NCBI RefSeq assembly: GCF_028606985.1
Contig: NZ_CP117416.1
Span: 437,501 to 501,500, forward strand
Source of the DNA: Paenibacillus kyungheensis
GTDB lineage: Bacteria > Bacillota > Bacilli > Paenibacillales > Paenibacillaceae
Direction of reading: 5' to 3'
Length of the DNA stretch: 64,000 nt
The notes under the pieces: generated by a model
What the model was told of the DNA's origin: nothing
The model's database searches: none
Seen by the model: the letters and a program-made list of their open reading frames with translations, nothing else
Translations under genes and position numbers: made by a program
Part shown: positions 45,987 to 55,571 of the stretch, in pieces
How the letters are laid out: the number at the start of each line of letters is the position of its first letter
Position numbering within the stretch: position 1 is the stretch's first letter

Positions 45987-47056
45987 TTAAGCCCAAGCCG
46001 TGGATCAGATGGTTGTATACACTGGCACTTGCTTTGATCGGTGGATTGTTATTTAAAGTGGCTCATTTACCTATTCCATGGTTACTAGGACCGATGATTA
46101 TTATTTTCATCGGTTCTAAATTATGGCCTTCGATGCCACCGCTATGGCCGGGAGCAGCGCGTAATGCAGGTATGATTATTGTCGGTTATTCGATTGGATT
46201 ATCATTGACTGCGGCTACCTTGCAACAGATTGGCGGACAATTGCCTTCTATGATCGGCTTGACTACATTGCTGATTTTATTTGCTTTGCTCACAGCGTAT
46301 ATCATTTTCAAAATTTCAGGTGTTTCTTTTCCTACCGTCTTGTTAGGTAGTATTCCAGGTGGCTTAACCCAGATGGTGGTTCTAGCCGAAGAAGTGAAAG
46401 GAATCGATATCACAGTCGTTACTTTTCTTCAGGTTTCTCGCTTAATGATGATTATTATTTTTGTACCATTATTGATATTTAGTCCTATTTTCGGTGTGGA
46501 TATGGATATGGTGACACAGGCGTTAGAACATTCAACAGCCAGTTGGAGTGGGCTGTTTCCCAATATCTTTTTATTTGCTATAGCATGTACAGGTATGGCG
46601 CTACTCGGGAAAAAGATTCATTTTCCAACCGCTTTTATTTTGTTACCGATGATTACTACTGCGATGATTCAATTTGCTGGTATCTCTGCACCAGCGTTAC
46701 CGTCTGCGATGTTAGATATCGCTCAATTGTTGATCGGTAGTTCTATCGGTCTTATGCTCAAGCCTGAACTGTTAACTAACAAAATACAGATGATTGGTCT
46801 AGCAATCGGCAGTGGGATTGTGCTGTTGCTATTTGCATGCATACTTGCTTTTATATTGATGAAATGGCACCACGTATCTCCAGCTACAGCAATGTTGAGT
46901 ATGGCGCCAGGCGGTATGGATCAGATGAGTATTATTGCACATGAAGTAGGTGCAGATATCGCGACCGTAAGCTGTTATCAGTTATTTCGAACATTGTTTA
47001 TTTTTCTTGCTGTACCACCGTTATTGAAGCTGATTTTCCGGCGAATTGCTAGATAA
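45983..47056 (+). CDS. AbrB-family membrane protein (PF05145-like, 'putative ammonia monooxygenase')
   Basis: 357 residues from a GTG overlapping the upstream stop. About 10-11 TM helices in two homologous halves, each with the motif G-x-x-L/A-P-G-G-(L/M)-x-Q-M (GSIPGGLTQMVVLAEEVKGID and MAPGGMDQMSIIAHEVGAD). Despite the family's historic name it is probably a transporter. It is translationally coupled to the MBL hydrolase, so the two may handle the same compound. Confidence 0.85.
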   Translation: MIKPKPWIRWLYTLALALIGGLLFKVAHLPIPWLLGPMIIIFIGSKLWPSMPPLWPGAARNAGMIIVGYSIGLSLTAATLQQIGGQLPSMIGLTTLLILFALLTAYIIFKISGVSFPTVLLGSIPGGLTQMVVLAEEVKGIDITVVTFLQVSRLMMIIIFVPLLIFSPIFGVDMDMVTQALEHSTASWSGLFPNIFLFAIACTGMALLGKKIHFPTAFILLPMITTAMIQFAGISAPALPSAMLDIAQLLIGSSIGLMLKPELLTNKIQMIGLAIGSGIVLLLFACILAFILMKWHHVSPATAMLSMAPGGMDQMSIIAHEVGADIATVSCYQLFRTLFIFLAVPPLLKLIFRRIAR

Positions 47057-47135
47057 ATGATTCAATCCCTTCTCGGGGTCGTTATAAGATAGAGGAAGTC
47101 TTTATCCAGTTGATGATCTGAAAGGGGATATAATC

Positions 47136-48209
47136 ATGTCTGTTTTTGAAAATGAAGTCTGGTTCTATATCGGTACGTATGCAAGTGAAGAAGAAGTAGG
47201 TATTCAGACCGCAGTAATGAATACAGATACAGGTGAATTGCGTCTGGTGGGTGGGATCAAAGGTATTGAAAATCCTTCGTATCTTGCATTATCAACAGAC
47301 AGCACTGCATTATATGCCGCTAGTGAAAAAGATGAAGGTGAAATTTTAACGTATACAATCAATCCAGAGACGCGTGAACTTCATTTGTTAGATCGCAAGT
47401 CTACAGGTGGAGGCGCTCCTTGTTATGTGCAATTGACTCCAGATGGTAAGCATTTAGTAGCATCGAATTATACAGGTGCTAATGTTAATGTGTTTGCTAT
47501 AGGGGATCAAGGCGCTTTGGCTGAAATGAAAGGTGAAGTCAAACATACCGGAAGTGGCACTAATCCAGATCGTCAAGATGCGCCACATCCACATTCCGCT
47601 GTTGCTTCTTTAGATAATCATCATGTGTATGTATCTGATCTAGGGTTGGATAAGGTATTTACATATCGGTTAGAAGATAATGGGACATTAACAGAAGAAG
47701 GGGCTACTGAGCTACCCGCGGAATCAGGTCCCCGTCATTTAATTTTCCATCCTAACGGACAATTAGCTTATGGAATCAATGAGCTGAATAGTACTGTAAC
47801 AGCATATGGTCGTAATCCGGAAGATGGTCAATTAGAGATTATTGGTCATGTATCGACATTGCCAGAAGACTTTACAGGTGAAAATACAGGCGGAGATATT
47901 CGTATCTCTCCATGTGGACGCTTTGTCTATGCTTCGAATCGTGGGCATAACAGTCTGGTGCATTATAATATCGATGAAATGTCCGGTGCATTAACGCCTA
48001 TCGAATGGGTACCTGTCAAAGGAGAAACGCCACGTAATGTTGCTGTCGTACCGGGTGGATATATTCTCGTCAGCAATCAGGATAGCAACAATATTGTACA
48101 ATTTGCGATTGAAGCGGATACAGGTAAATTGTTGATCACAGGCAATGAATTAACACTGAGTCGTCCAGTATGTGTAATGGCTGAACAACCAGAACCTGGT
48201 GTACAATAA
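47136..48209 (+). CDS. pgl: 6-phosphogluconolactonase, seven-bladed propeller type
   Basis: 357 residues, lactonase family (PF10282 type, YkgB-like). AAAGGGG precedes the ATG. Blade motifs include NPSYLALSTDSTALYAASE, APCYVQLTPDGKHLVASNYTGANV, DAPHPHSAVASLDNHHVYVSDLGLDKV and GDIRISPCGRFVYASNRGHNS, all hallmarks of the family. It would hydrolyse 6-phosphogluconolactone between Zwf and Gnd, whose genes lie 25 kb away. It is monocistronic. Confidence 0.92.
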   Translation: MSVFENEVWFYIGTYASEEEVGIQTAVMNTDTGELRLVGGIKGIENPSYLALSTDSTALYAASEKDEGEILTYTINPETRELHLLDRKSTGGGAPCYVQLTPDGKHLVASNYTGANVNVFAIGDQGALAEMKGEVKHTGSGTNPDRQDAPHPHSAVASLDNHHVYVSDLGLDKVFTYRLEDNGTLTEEGATELPAESGPRHLIFHPNGQLAYGINELNSTVTAYGRNPEDGQLEIIGHVSTLPEDFTGENTGGDIRISPCGRFVYASNRGHNSLVHYNIDEMSGALTPIEWVPVKGETPRNVAVVPGGYILVSNQDSNNIVQFAIEADTGKLLITGNELTLSRPVCVMAEQPEPGVQ

Positions 48210-48270
48210 ACGATTGATTGACGTTATACCATCACTAGCAATCAATACGCTATAAATCATACTTTATAAT

Positions 48271-48324
48271 AAAAAACACTTCAGTATAAGCAGACTGTAT
48301 CTGCTCTATAACTGAAGTGTTTTT
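48271..48324. terminator. Bidirectional terminator
   Basis: AAAAACACTTCAGT/ACTGAAGTGTTTTT outer stem with nested GCAGA/TCTGC, between convergent genes. Confidence 0.9.
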
Positions 48325-48340
48325 GCTTGCGATAATAATC

Positions 48341-49171
48341 TTATTCGTATTCGCCTACAAAAGGACGTTCTTTGCGCTTGGGTTCCCGGGTAAAACGGAA
48401 TCCGGTCACAAAAATAAGAATCTGGGCAATCAGTAGATAAGGAGCGGCTTGAAGACTGAATATATGTATAAAGCATAATCCGCTAATCAACAAAGCTAAC
48501 CAAATAAATACCAATCTGCGCGCATTTTCACGAAAATCAGCCGTAATAACAGCATACAGTACAATCAAAGCTCCTGTGCAAGAGATAAAGCGCAAAATAG
48601 CAAATAATGCTACAGAAGAAGGTTGCACAGACATAGCGGTAGATAGATCATGCCATAGATTCCATAGTAATAATGATTCTGCAATAATAACGATAAAAGG
48701 GATAGCTGGTCGAATCGTTAGCCATAACAATAATCCCCAACGTGGATGTTCACCACGAGCAAGTACCATTTTGCGCTCACGAGTTAAGCGGCGAATATCA
48801 CTATCTAACGTACGATAAAGTAACACCAGACTTTTACGATCTCGTTCTTCCATATACTGATCAATTCGCTCTAACAATTCATCAGAAGCATACGTAGCGG
48901 CTTTGCAAGCCAGTACACTTTCTGCAGGAACAGGGAAAGCAGTTTGATTTGTATGAGCACTATGATTTTTGTTCATAATAGCTGGATAGACTTCTCCGGC
49001 TGCCCGGGTTAATCGATCGAGACTATTTTGAATCCGGCGCATACGTTCATCATCTCTATATTTACGTTGCTTGGCTGTAAATCCATACACAACTGCAAAA
49101 GCCAACAGTCCTATCATCCCGACCATATATAATCCGAGAGCATGAGAACGCAGTAACATAGACCAATCCAA
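48341..49171 (-). CDS. Membrane protein of unknown function
   Basis: 276 residues from a TTG eight bases after AAAGGAG (codons upstream of that site are not used). One TM helix near the N-terminus (~13-33), a long charged helical cytoplasmic stretch (~35-145; RKYRDDERMRRIQNSLDRLTRAAGE, MEERDRKSLVLLYRTLDSDIRRLTRERK), then four TM helices (~150-262) and a basic tail. I do not recognise the family. It is monocistronic. Confidence 0.75.
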   Translation of the reverse strand: MDWSMLLRSHALGLYMVGMIGLLAFAVVYGFTAKQRKYRDDERMRRIQNSLDRLTRAAGEVYPAIMNKNHSAHTNQTAFPVPAESVLACKAATYASDELLERIDQYMEERDRKSLVLLYRTLDSDIRRLTRERKMVLARGEHPRWGLLLWLTIRPAIPFIVIIAESLLLWNLWHDLSTAMSVQPSSVALFAILRFISCTGALIVLYAVITADFRENARRLVFIWLALLISGLCFIHIFSLQAAPYLLIAQILIFVTGFRFTREPKRKERPFVGEYE

Positions 49172-49473
49172 CAGATTCACTCCTTTAGCTATCATCCGTA
49201 CTTGCATATATCGTTTTTTGTGCGTACATCTTATCCTTAACCAAAATGGTTATTACAGAATAAGTGTCGTGACAATAATTCTTTGTACAACAGAGTAACT
49301 TTCTTTTAGAAGTATAACTCTTTGATGTATACTATAGTATATAAGTGCTTGAAATAAGATGCTTTTTGAAGTGTAGTGCTGGTTTTATTTTTCACAAAAA
49401 TCATTCTTATATAGATGAGTCTCATATAACTTGATCAAATGATTATAAAAAGATAAAGAAGGGGTGTACATGT

Positions 49474-49920
49474 ATGGCATATAATAGCCGTTTTGCTGTG
49501 GCTATTCACACATTGTCATTATTGGATGCAAGTGATGGACATATCACTTCAGAATGGATTGCTTCAAGTGTGAATACCAATCCTGTTGTGATCCGGCGGA
49601 TGATTAGTCAATTAGCCAAAGCAGGTATTGTTCGTACTCAGCCAGGAGTAGCTGGAGCGCAAATGACACGTCCTGCGTCTGAAATTACATTGTTGGATAT
49701 TTATCGTGCAGCACAAAATGATGCCAAAGATGAGCTGTTTGCTATTCACGAGAATCCGAATCCCAATTGCGATATTGGACGTAATATTCAAGCAGAACTT
49801 GAAACCGTATTTCAACGGGCACAGCGAGCTATGGAACATGAGCTAGAAAAGATTACACTCAAGCAGGTGACAACTGATTTGCAGGAAATGGAACAGGTTC
49901 GTCAAGCGATCCAGAACTAA
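49474..49920 (+). CDS. Rrf2-family transcriptional regulator (YwnA-like)
   Basis: 148 residues. Winged helix YNSRFAVAIHTLSLLDASDGHITSEWIASSVNTNPVVIRRMISQLAKAGIVRTQPG. Only one cysteine lies in the region (NPNCDIG), so the three-Cys Fe-S ligand set of IscR/NsrR is missing. Together with the following gene it reproduces the B. subtilis ywnA-ywnB order. It probably represses that neighbour and responds to redox or electrophile stress. Confidence 0.9.
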   Translation: MAYNSRFAVAIHTLSLLDASDGHITSEWIASSVNTNPVVIRRMISQLAKAGIVRTQPGVAGAQMTRPASEITLLDIYRAAQNDAKDELFAIHENPNPNCDIGRNIQAELETVFQRAQRAMEHELEKITLKQVTTDLQEMEQVRQAIQN

Positions 49921-49993
49921 TACTGAATCATCATCGGCTGAGTCGGGTATGTAAAAGAAAAGACCGCTCATGACGGAAAGGATGGAACCACAA

Positions 49994-50626
49994 ATGAAAA
50001 TAGCTATTATTGGCGCAACCGGAACGATCGGACAACGCCTTGTACAAGAAGGACTACGACGTAAATATGAGATCACAGCAGCTACTCGTGATTCTTCCAA
50101 AATCGATAAAAATACAGAACGTCTACAAGGTATAAGCTTAAATGTACTTGATCCGATTAGTGTAGAAGCGGTTGTCTCAGGACATGATGTAGTAATCAAC
50201 GCGTATGGCCCTCAATTTGGAAATGAAGGCGAACTAACAGAAGCGGCGAGTGCTATTGTAGAAGGGATGAAAAGAGCAGGAGTACAGCGTCTTCTAGTCG
50301 TTGGTGGTGCAGGAAGTCTAGAAGTAGAACCGGGTGTGCGCTTGATGGATACACCTGATTTTCCAGCAGAAATTAGACCGCTGGCACAAGCTCATGTCGA
50401 TGCTTACGAAATTTATAGCCAGAGCGATCTGGATTGGACGTATATCAGTCCGGCAAGTTGGATCGAACCGGGCAAACGGACAGGTAATTTCCGTATCGGA
50501 ACCAATCGCCTGATCACAGATGATGATGGAGCAAGTCGCATCTCGGTAGAAGATTATGCAGCAGCTTTATTTGATGAAGTGGCTGATCCTTTATTTACAC
50601 GCACTCGTTTTACAGTCGCATACTAA
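49994..50626 (+). CDS. NAD(P)-binding SDR-like protein (YwnB-like)
   Basis: 210 residues from the ATG of MKIAIIGATG; GGAAAGGATGG lies upstream, which rules against the in-frame ATG eight codons earlier. Motif IGATGTIGQ (6-14) binds NAD(P). The atypical SDR fold (NmrA/YwnB group) continues with NAYGPQFGNEG, VVGGAGSLEVEPG and DWTYISPASWIEPG. It lies 73 bases after the Rrf2 regulator. The reaction is unknown. Confidence 0.9.
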   Translation: MKIAIIGATGTIGQRLVQEGLRRKYEITAATRDSSKIDKNTERLQGISLNVLDPISVEAVVSGHDVVINAYGPQFGNEGELTEAASAIVEGMKRAGVQRLLVVGGAGSLEVEPGVRLMDTPDFPAEIRPLAQAHVDAYEIYSQSDLDWTYISPASWIEPGKRTGNFRIGTNRLITDDDGASRISVEDYAAALFDEVADPLFTRTRFTVAY

Positions 50627-50657
50627 ACGGTATAGAGCTGTTGCTATACTTGATCAG

Positions 50658-50684
50658 AACACCGTCTGGGTAGGCGGTGTTTTT
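50658..50684 (+). terminator. Terminator after the YwnB-like gene
   Basis: AACACCG/CGGTGTT stem, 10-nt loop, T-run. Confidence 0.85.
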
Positions 50685-50784
50685 GTTATGCGCCAAATAC
50701 GGTTAATACATAGTAAATAGATTGCAAAAGTAAATCAACAAAGCCAAACGTCATCACGTTGAGCTATAGAGGAGCGAATAGATA

Positions 50785-52413
50785 ATGTATATTGTGACCG
50801 CACAAGAAATGCGTGATTTGGATCAACATACGATTCAAAAATTAGGAATACCTGCTTTATCTCTGATGGAGAGTGCTGGCAAAGCTATCGCTGAAGAAGT
50901 GATTCATTGGAATAATAATTCCAAGCAAGAACAAGCAGATATTCCTTTTGGCAAAAGTCTGTCAAAAGTAGGACAGATTCGTAACGACTATACATGGAAC
51001 GTTCAAAATCATAAGCAACACTGGCTTATTCTTGTCGGCAAAGGAAACAATGGAGGCGATGGATTAGTCGTTGCTCGCTACCTTCAAGATGCGGGTATTC
51101 AAGTGACTGTGCTATATGCTCAAGATCCGGCAGAATTAACAGGTGATGCAGCGACCCAGCGTGATGCAGCGCAATATTCTGGTATTGTATCGGATATCTG
51201 GAGTGAACAATGGGAGACTGAATCCCGCTGGCAAGGGTATACAGGAATTGTGGATGCGCTTTTGGGTACAGGGAGTCAAGGAGAACCACGTGCACCGTAC
51301 GATGCGATCATCCATGCGGCGAATTGCAGTGGTAAGCCAATCATCGCAGCAGATATTCCAAGTGGACTAAATGCAGATACCGGCGAAGTAGCAGATACCT
51401 GTATTCAAGCATCATTAAGTGTAAGCCTTGCTTTTCTCAAACGTGGATTAGTGCAATACCCGGGAGCAGGAGTAGCAGGCGATGTCGTTGTGCGTAATAT
51501 TGGTATTCCTCGGTTTACTGCTCAAAAGCTAGCAGTGGATACTCATTTGGTCACAGAGCAAGTGTTGGAGGATATTTTGGAAGTCGATCCTGAACGTGCT
51601 CGGGCAGTAGATGGACATAAAGGAACCTACGGACATGTACTTATTATAGGCGGCAGTATGAATATGAGTGGGGCGGGGTTACTTGCGTCCCGAGCCGCAT
51701 TACGTATCGGTAGCGGACTGGTGACATGGGCGCTTCCGCAAGCATTGTTACCCCATATTGCAGGGCATGTACCTGAATTAATGCTTGCTCCTGCGGTAGA
51801 AGGAGCAGAAGGGAAATGGGAATATAAAAGCGCAACATCGATTTTAACATTGGCAGAAAAATGTGATGTATTAGCGATAGGGCCAGGACTAGGTCGATTT
51901 GAACAGGATGGAGCATGGTTGCAGACGCTATGGGAGCAAACCGAACAACCGCTTGTGTTAGATGCAGATGGTCTGAATATGATTGCTGAAGCAGATGGAT
52001 TATCTACATGGCAACAACGAAAAGCCGATACTGTCCTAACTCCACATCCGGGAGAGATGGCTAGATTAGCAGGCATCTCTACACCGGAAGTACAGCGTGA
52101 CCGAATCGGCATTGCTCGTGAATTTGCAATGAAGCATCATATTACGTTAGTGCTCAAAGGCGCTAGAACGGTTATTGCTTCGCCAGAAGGACAAGTATTC
52201 GTAAATACTACCGGACACCCGGGAATGGCTACAGGCGGGTCTGGAGATGCGTTAACAGGTATCATCGTAGGATTGCTAGCTCAAGGATTAAGCGGCATAC
52301 AAGCCGCAACATTTGGTGTGCATTTACATGGTCATGCTGGTGAAGTTGCCGCGTATCAACGTACAGGCAATCCTGCATCTTTACTTGCAGGTGATCTTAT
52401 CGAGTCGTTGTAA
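50785..52413 (+). CDS. nnr: Bifunctional NAD(P)H-hydrate epimerase / ADP-dependent dehydratase
   Basis: 542 residues. The N-terminal YjeF epimerase domain (~1-240) has GKGNNGGDGLV (from residue 85). The C-terminal ribokinase-like dehydratase (~270-540) has DGHKGTYGHVLIIGGS, GPGLG, VLTPHPGEM and TGGSGDALTG (483-492). It repairs damaged hydrated NADH and NADPH. The fused form is common in Bacilli. GAGGAG precedes the ATG. The 3' end overlaps the convergent CheW-like gene by 17 bases. Confidence 0.95.
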   Translation: MYIVTAQEMRDLDQHTIQKLGIPALSLMESAGKAIAEEVIHWNNNSKQEQADIPFGKSLSKVGQIRNDYTWNVQNHKQHWLILVGKGNNGGDGLVVARYLQDAGIQVTVLYAQDPAELTGDAATQRDAAQYSGIVSDIWSEQWETESRWQGYTGIVDALLGTGSQGEPRAPYDAIIHAANCSGKPIIAADIPSGLNADTGEVADTCIQASLSVSLAFLKRGLVQYPGAGVAGDVVVRNIGIPRFTAQKLAVDTHLVTEQVLEDILEVDPERARAVDGHKGTYGHVLIIGGSMNMSGAGLLASRAALRIGSGLVTWALPQALLPHIAGHVPELMLAPAVEGAEGKWEYKSATSILTLAEKCDVLAIGPGLGRFEQDGAWLQTLWEQTEQPLVLDADGLNMIAEADGLSTWQQRKADTVLTPHPGEMARLAGISTPEVQRDRIGIAREFAMKHHITLVLKGARTVIASPEGQVFVNTTGHPGMATGGSGDALTGIIVGLLAQGLSGIQAATFGVHLHGHAGEVAAYQRTGNPASLLAGDLIESL

Positions 52414-52843
52414 GACCGAATGTATGATTCAAGCAATGAATATCCAATAGTGAAATATGCGTGTAGTCTTCTTCTACACAACGTGTAATCCAAGGGTATG
52501 TAGACGTAGCTATCCATAGATGTTGAGGATATGTTGCGATTCTGCATACTCGATCTACATATAAGCCTAAGATAGCTTGATTATACTGGCGTAATATTAA
52601 AATGCGCGCTGTAGCTGATGTTTGTGCACGTTCATTAGTATGGTTGGTTGCCTGATTGGTCTGCAAACGAACCACAGGCAATGTATTTCCATACCAACTA
52701 ATCGTTCCTAATACTTGCGGATCGGATTGTGGGGTAGGGGTAAATAACTCAAAACGGATAATTTCCTGTACCCCATGAATAGGCAGAGCGATCCGTTGAT
52801 TATCAGCCATACATTCAATATATTGGTCGGACGATCTGATCAT
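52397..52843 (-). CDS. CheW-like domain protein
   Basis: 148 residues from the ATG of MIRSSDQYIE, preceded by TTGGAGG. Fold markers are YIECMADNQRIALPIHGVQEIIRF, VLGTISWYGNTLPVVRL and ILILRQYNQAILGLYVDRVCRI. It is slightly divergent from housekeeping CheW. It lies 51 bases downstream of a chemoreceptor gene in the same direction, so it may serve that receptor as a dedicated adaptor. Its last 17 bases are antisense to the end of nnr. Confidence 0.8.
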   Translation of the reverse strand: MIRSSDQYIECMADNQRIALPIHGVQEIIRFELFTPTPQSDPQVLGTISWYGNTLPVVRLQTNQATNHTNERAQTSATARILILRQYNQAILGLYVDRVCRIATYPQHLWIATSTYPWITRCVEEDYTHISLLDIHCLNHTFGLTTTR

Positions 52844-52894
52844 AAGTAGGACCTCCAATTTTTTTGTTATTTACCGACTAACCTACATTACAAA

Positions 52895-54481
52895 TTAAAT
52901 TTTAAACGTATTGACAGATGAATGAAGTTGATCTGCCAAATGAGCCAGTGTCTGTGAAGAAGAAGCTGTTTGTTCGCAAGCAGATGCTACTTCTTCTGTA
53001 GCGGCTGCAATTTCATTAACAGAATGCATCACATCAACAGATTGAGCACTTTGTTGTTCACTAGCTGCGGCAATACCATTGATTTTGAGTGAAGAATCAC
53101 TGACACGATGCACAATATCTTCAAAAGCGTTGCTGGTTAATACAGAGTGTTGTGCATTGCTATTTACCGCTTCAATACTGTGTTTCATATTGGTCTGCAT
53201 AGAGCGAATAATGCCTGTAATTTCTTTAGTCGCGGCGCTACTGCGTTCTGCTAGCTTACGTACTTCATCAGCGACTACAGCGAAGCCAAGACCTTGTTCA
53301 CCGGCACGAGCGGCTTCTATCGCTGCATTGAGAGCAAGCAGATTAGTCTGATCTGCAATTTCATCAATCACTTCGATAATATCGCCGATACGAGTAGAAT
53401 CATTTTCAAGTTTGGACATTTGCTGAGTCACTTCTTGAATCGCTTGTGTACCTTGATCCACAATTTGACCACCATGTTGTGCTTTTTCTACGGTAGTATT
53501 AGAAAGTTCAGCCGCTTGTTCTGCACTGCGAGCCACATCATCAATAGCTATAGACATATCTTTAAATAATTGAGCGATCGATTGAGCTGATTGCGATTGA
53601 TTAGCACTACTTCCAGCAATTTCTTCTGTACTTGCCGAAATTTCTTCCGAAGTAGCCGCTACACTTTGAGCAGATTCAATAATATCTGCAATTAGACCAT
53701 TTAGACGGTTAGTCATATCATTAGCAGCAATCGCTAATTGTCCGATTTCATCTTTACCAGTCAGGTTGGATTGTTCACGTAGATCACCGGCTGCTACTTG
53801 TTTAAGCAAGCGACTAATCTGTTTTAATGGCACACTGATCATCCGAGAAATGATCGTTCCTAATAAAATACAGAATAAGAACGCCACAACAATCCATAAA
53901 GTCGTCCAGAACTTAGCACTTGCAAAAACAGCTTTGGCATTGTTGTTAGCAGCACTTGCAGTTTGCTCATTGATTTGGTTCAATTTGGCAATACTATCAT
54001 ACATATCTGTACCTGCCGGAACGACACTGTTTTGAACATACGTCTGAAATTCGGCTGGCGTTGAGTTTTCTGCTAGATTTACAGCTTGGCTGTAGACATC
54101 GTTATAATTTGCCCAGAATTTATTGAAGTTTTGCAATTCGTTTCTTTCTTGATCAGATAACGGGGTGTTGCTGTACTGGGACATGTTTTGTTGAACAGCG
54201 GTAATAAGGTCAGGAATAGAATCTACAACTTTTTTCTTCGCAACATCATCTGCGGTTAAAGCAATATCTCGTGAAGCGACACGCATTTTTTGCAAAGACA
54301 ACTCGGCAGCAGATAAGGCTTGCATGGATACTAGATTGTTATTGTACAAACCGTTTACACTTTCGTTCATCCGATTCTGATTATTCAAACCATACAAACC
54401 GATAGCCGCTACAATTAATGCCACTAAGATAAAAGCAGCAATTAATTTAGTAAATGTTTGAAAATTAGCACCTATTCTCAT
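52895..54481 (-). CDS. Methyl-accepting chemotaxis protein
   Basis: 528 residues from the ATG of [10 protein letters not shown], with TGGAGTGG five bases upstream. TM1 ~11-31, a four-helix-bundle sensor ~32-188 (4HB_MCP type), TM2 ~191-211, HAMP ~212-265, and a cytoplasmic coiled coil whose tip [42 protein letters not shown] is the universal signalling hairpin. No C-terminal NWETF-type pentapeptide is present. The ligand is unknown. A CheW-like gene follows. Confidence 0.96.
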   Translation of the reverse strand: MRIGANFQTFTKLIAAFILVALIVAAIGLYGLNNQNRMNESVNGLYNNNLVSMQALSAAELSLQKMRVASRDIALTADDVAKKKVVDSIPDLITAVQQNMSQYSNTPLSDQERNELQNFNKFWANYNDVYSQAVNLAENSTPAEFQTYVQNSVVPAGTDMYDSIAKLNQINEQTASAANNNAKAVFASAKFWTTLWIVVAFLFCILLGTIISRMISVPLKQISRLLKQVAAGDLREQSNLTGKDEIGQLAIAANDMTNRLNGLIADIIESAQSVAATSEEISASTEEIAGSSANQSQSAQSIAQLFKDMSIAIDDVARSAEQAAELSNTTVEKAQHGGQIVDQGTQAIQEVTQQMSKLENDSTRIGDIIEVIDEIADQTNLLALNAAIEAARAGEQGLGFAVVADEVRKLAERSSAATKEITGIIRSMQTNMKHSIEAVNSNAQHSVLTSNAFEDIVHRVSDSSLKINGIAAASEQQSAQSVDVMHSVNEIAAATEEVASACEQTASSSQTLAHLADQLHSSVNTFKI

Positions 54482-54861
54482 TTTATCCACTCCATATCGA
54501 TATGTAATTTGATTATCAATTACATCGATCAAATTTTAAAAGCAGCTTATTTTCGTATTTATGCAAAATAAGCGTTTATACTTACTATGTCGTCTTATAA
54601 ATTACAATTATTAATACTATTTTTCAATTTTTTGTAAATAAATTATGTAAATAAGTGGATAACAATTCAATTGTAAAAAATACATCGTCCAAAATATCTA
54701 CATCTATTTGCTGGCTGTAGAGGCTATAAACCTTGTCTATAAAGGCTTTTTTCAAAATAGCGATTTATAAATACCACAATCTTGTGCAGGACTGCTTTTG
54801 CCAGTCTATACATTTTCTAAAATATCTGCATGACCCATTTCTATCGTTGTAGCATCTATAC
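54482..54861. other. Intergenic region upstream of the chemoreceptor
   Basis: AT-rich, no gene supported. It holds TGTAATT/AATTACA arms around an AT core about 30 bases before the receptor start, and a weak sigma-D-like arrangement (TAAA, 14 bases, ATTGATAA) on the minus strand. Confidence 0.4.
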
Positions 54862-54921
54862 AAAAAAAAGCGCCTGTAGATCATCGAAATAAGATACATT
54901 TCGAGATTCAACAGACGCTTT
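54862..54921 (-). terminator. Terminator of the TerC-DedA operon
   Basis: AAAGCGTCTGT pairs with ACAGGCGCTTT (one wobble), with nested TCGAAAT/ATTTCGA; a run of eight T follows on the minus strand. Confidence 0.85.
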
Positions 54922-54934
54922 CTTGATATATTAT

Positions 54935-55564
54935 TTATTCAGCATCACGTTCAGTAGAGGAAGTATTCGCTTTTTTTCGGCGAGCACTTAACCACTTCCA
55001 ACCGATCCATGCCGCTAGAACAACAAGAATCACAATCGCTACAGGTGTTAAATATTGAGAAGCGAGTGGACCTACTTCTTCCCAGCGCGGGCCTAACTTA
55101 TAGCCTAGATATACATACAGACTGGTGATCGGTAACATAGCTGCAAATGTATAAATACTGAATTTCCAGACATTCATATTTGCCATCCCGCAAGGAATCG
55201 ATACTGCGGTACGTACACCGGGAATAAATCTGCCGAAGAAGGCTACGCCACTACCATACTTTTCAAAAAACTGTTCGGCTTTGACGATTTCTTTTTCCCG
55301 AACTAAAAAGTATTTACCGAAGCGCAGAACTAGCGGTCTGCCTCCATAACGACCCAGTGCATATAATGTTAATGGACCGGTTACACCACCGATCGTACCT
55401 GCTAGAATCACCAGAATCATATTGAAATCACCTTCATAGATCCAGAAGCCAGTGAGTGGAAGAACCAACTCTGCCGGGATGAATTCGAACGTCAGGGCTA
55501 ATGCAATGCCAACATAGCCCAGACTTTTGAATCCTTCGATCAGACCTATTAACCATTCATGCAT
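54935..55564 (-). CDS. DedA-family membrane protein
   Basis: 209 residues, about 5 hydrophobic segments. The DedA/VTT core motifs are present: FEFIPAELVLPLTGF, GTIGGVTGPLTLYALGRYGG, FFEKYGSGVAFFGRFIPGVRTAVSIPCGMANM. The conserved acidic and Arg residues (E30, R118-type in GRFIPGVR) are kept. The family acts in undecaprenyl phosphate or phospholipid flipping and membrane homeostasis. It lies 7 bases after the TerC gene and so falls under the same manganese riboswitch. Confidence 0.92.
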   Translation of the reverse strand: MHEWLIGLIEGFKSLGYVGIALALTFEFIPAELVLPLTGFWIYEGDFNMILVILAGTIGGVTGPLTLYALGRYGGRPLVLRFGKYFLVREKEIVKAEQFFEKYGSGVAFFGRFIPGVRTAVSIPCGMANMNVWKFSIYTFAAMLPITSLYVYLGYKLGPRWEEVGPLASQYLTPVAIVILVVLAAWIGWKWLSARRKKANTSSTERDAE

Positions 55565-55571
55565 AGGTTAA

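Noticed and set aside
54482-54620. Sigma-D promoter for the chemoreceptor gene
   Set aside because: Only TAAA and GATAA elements fit and the spacing is 14 instead of 15; mentioned only as a weak possibility.
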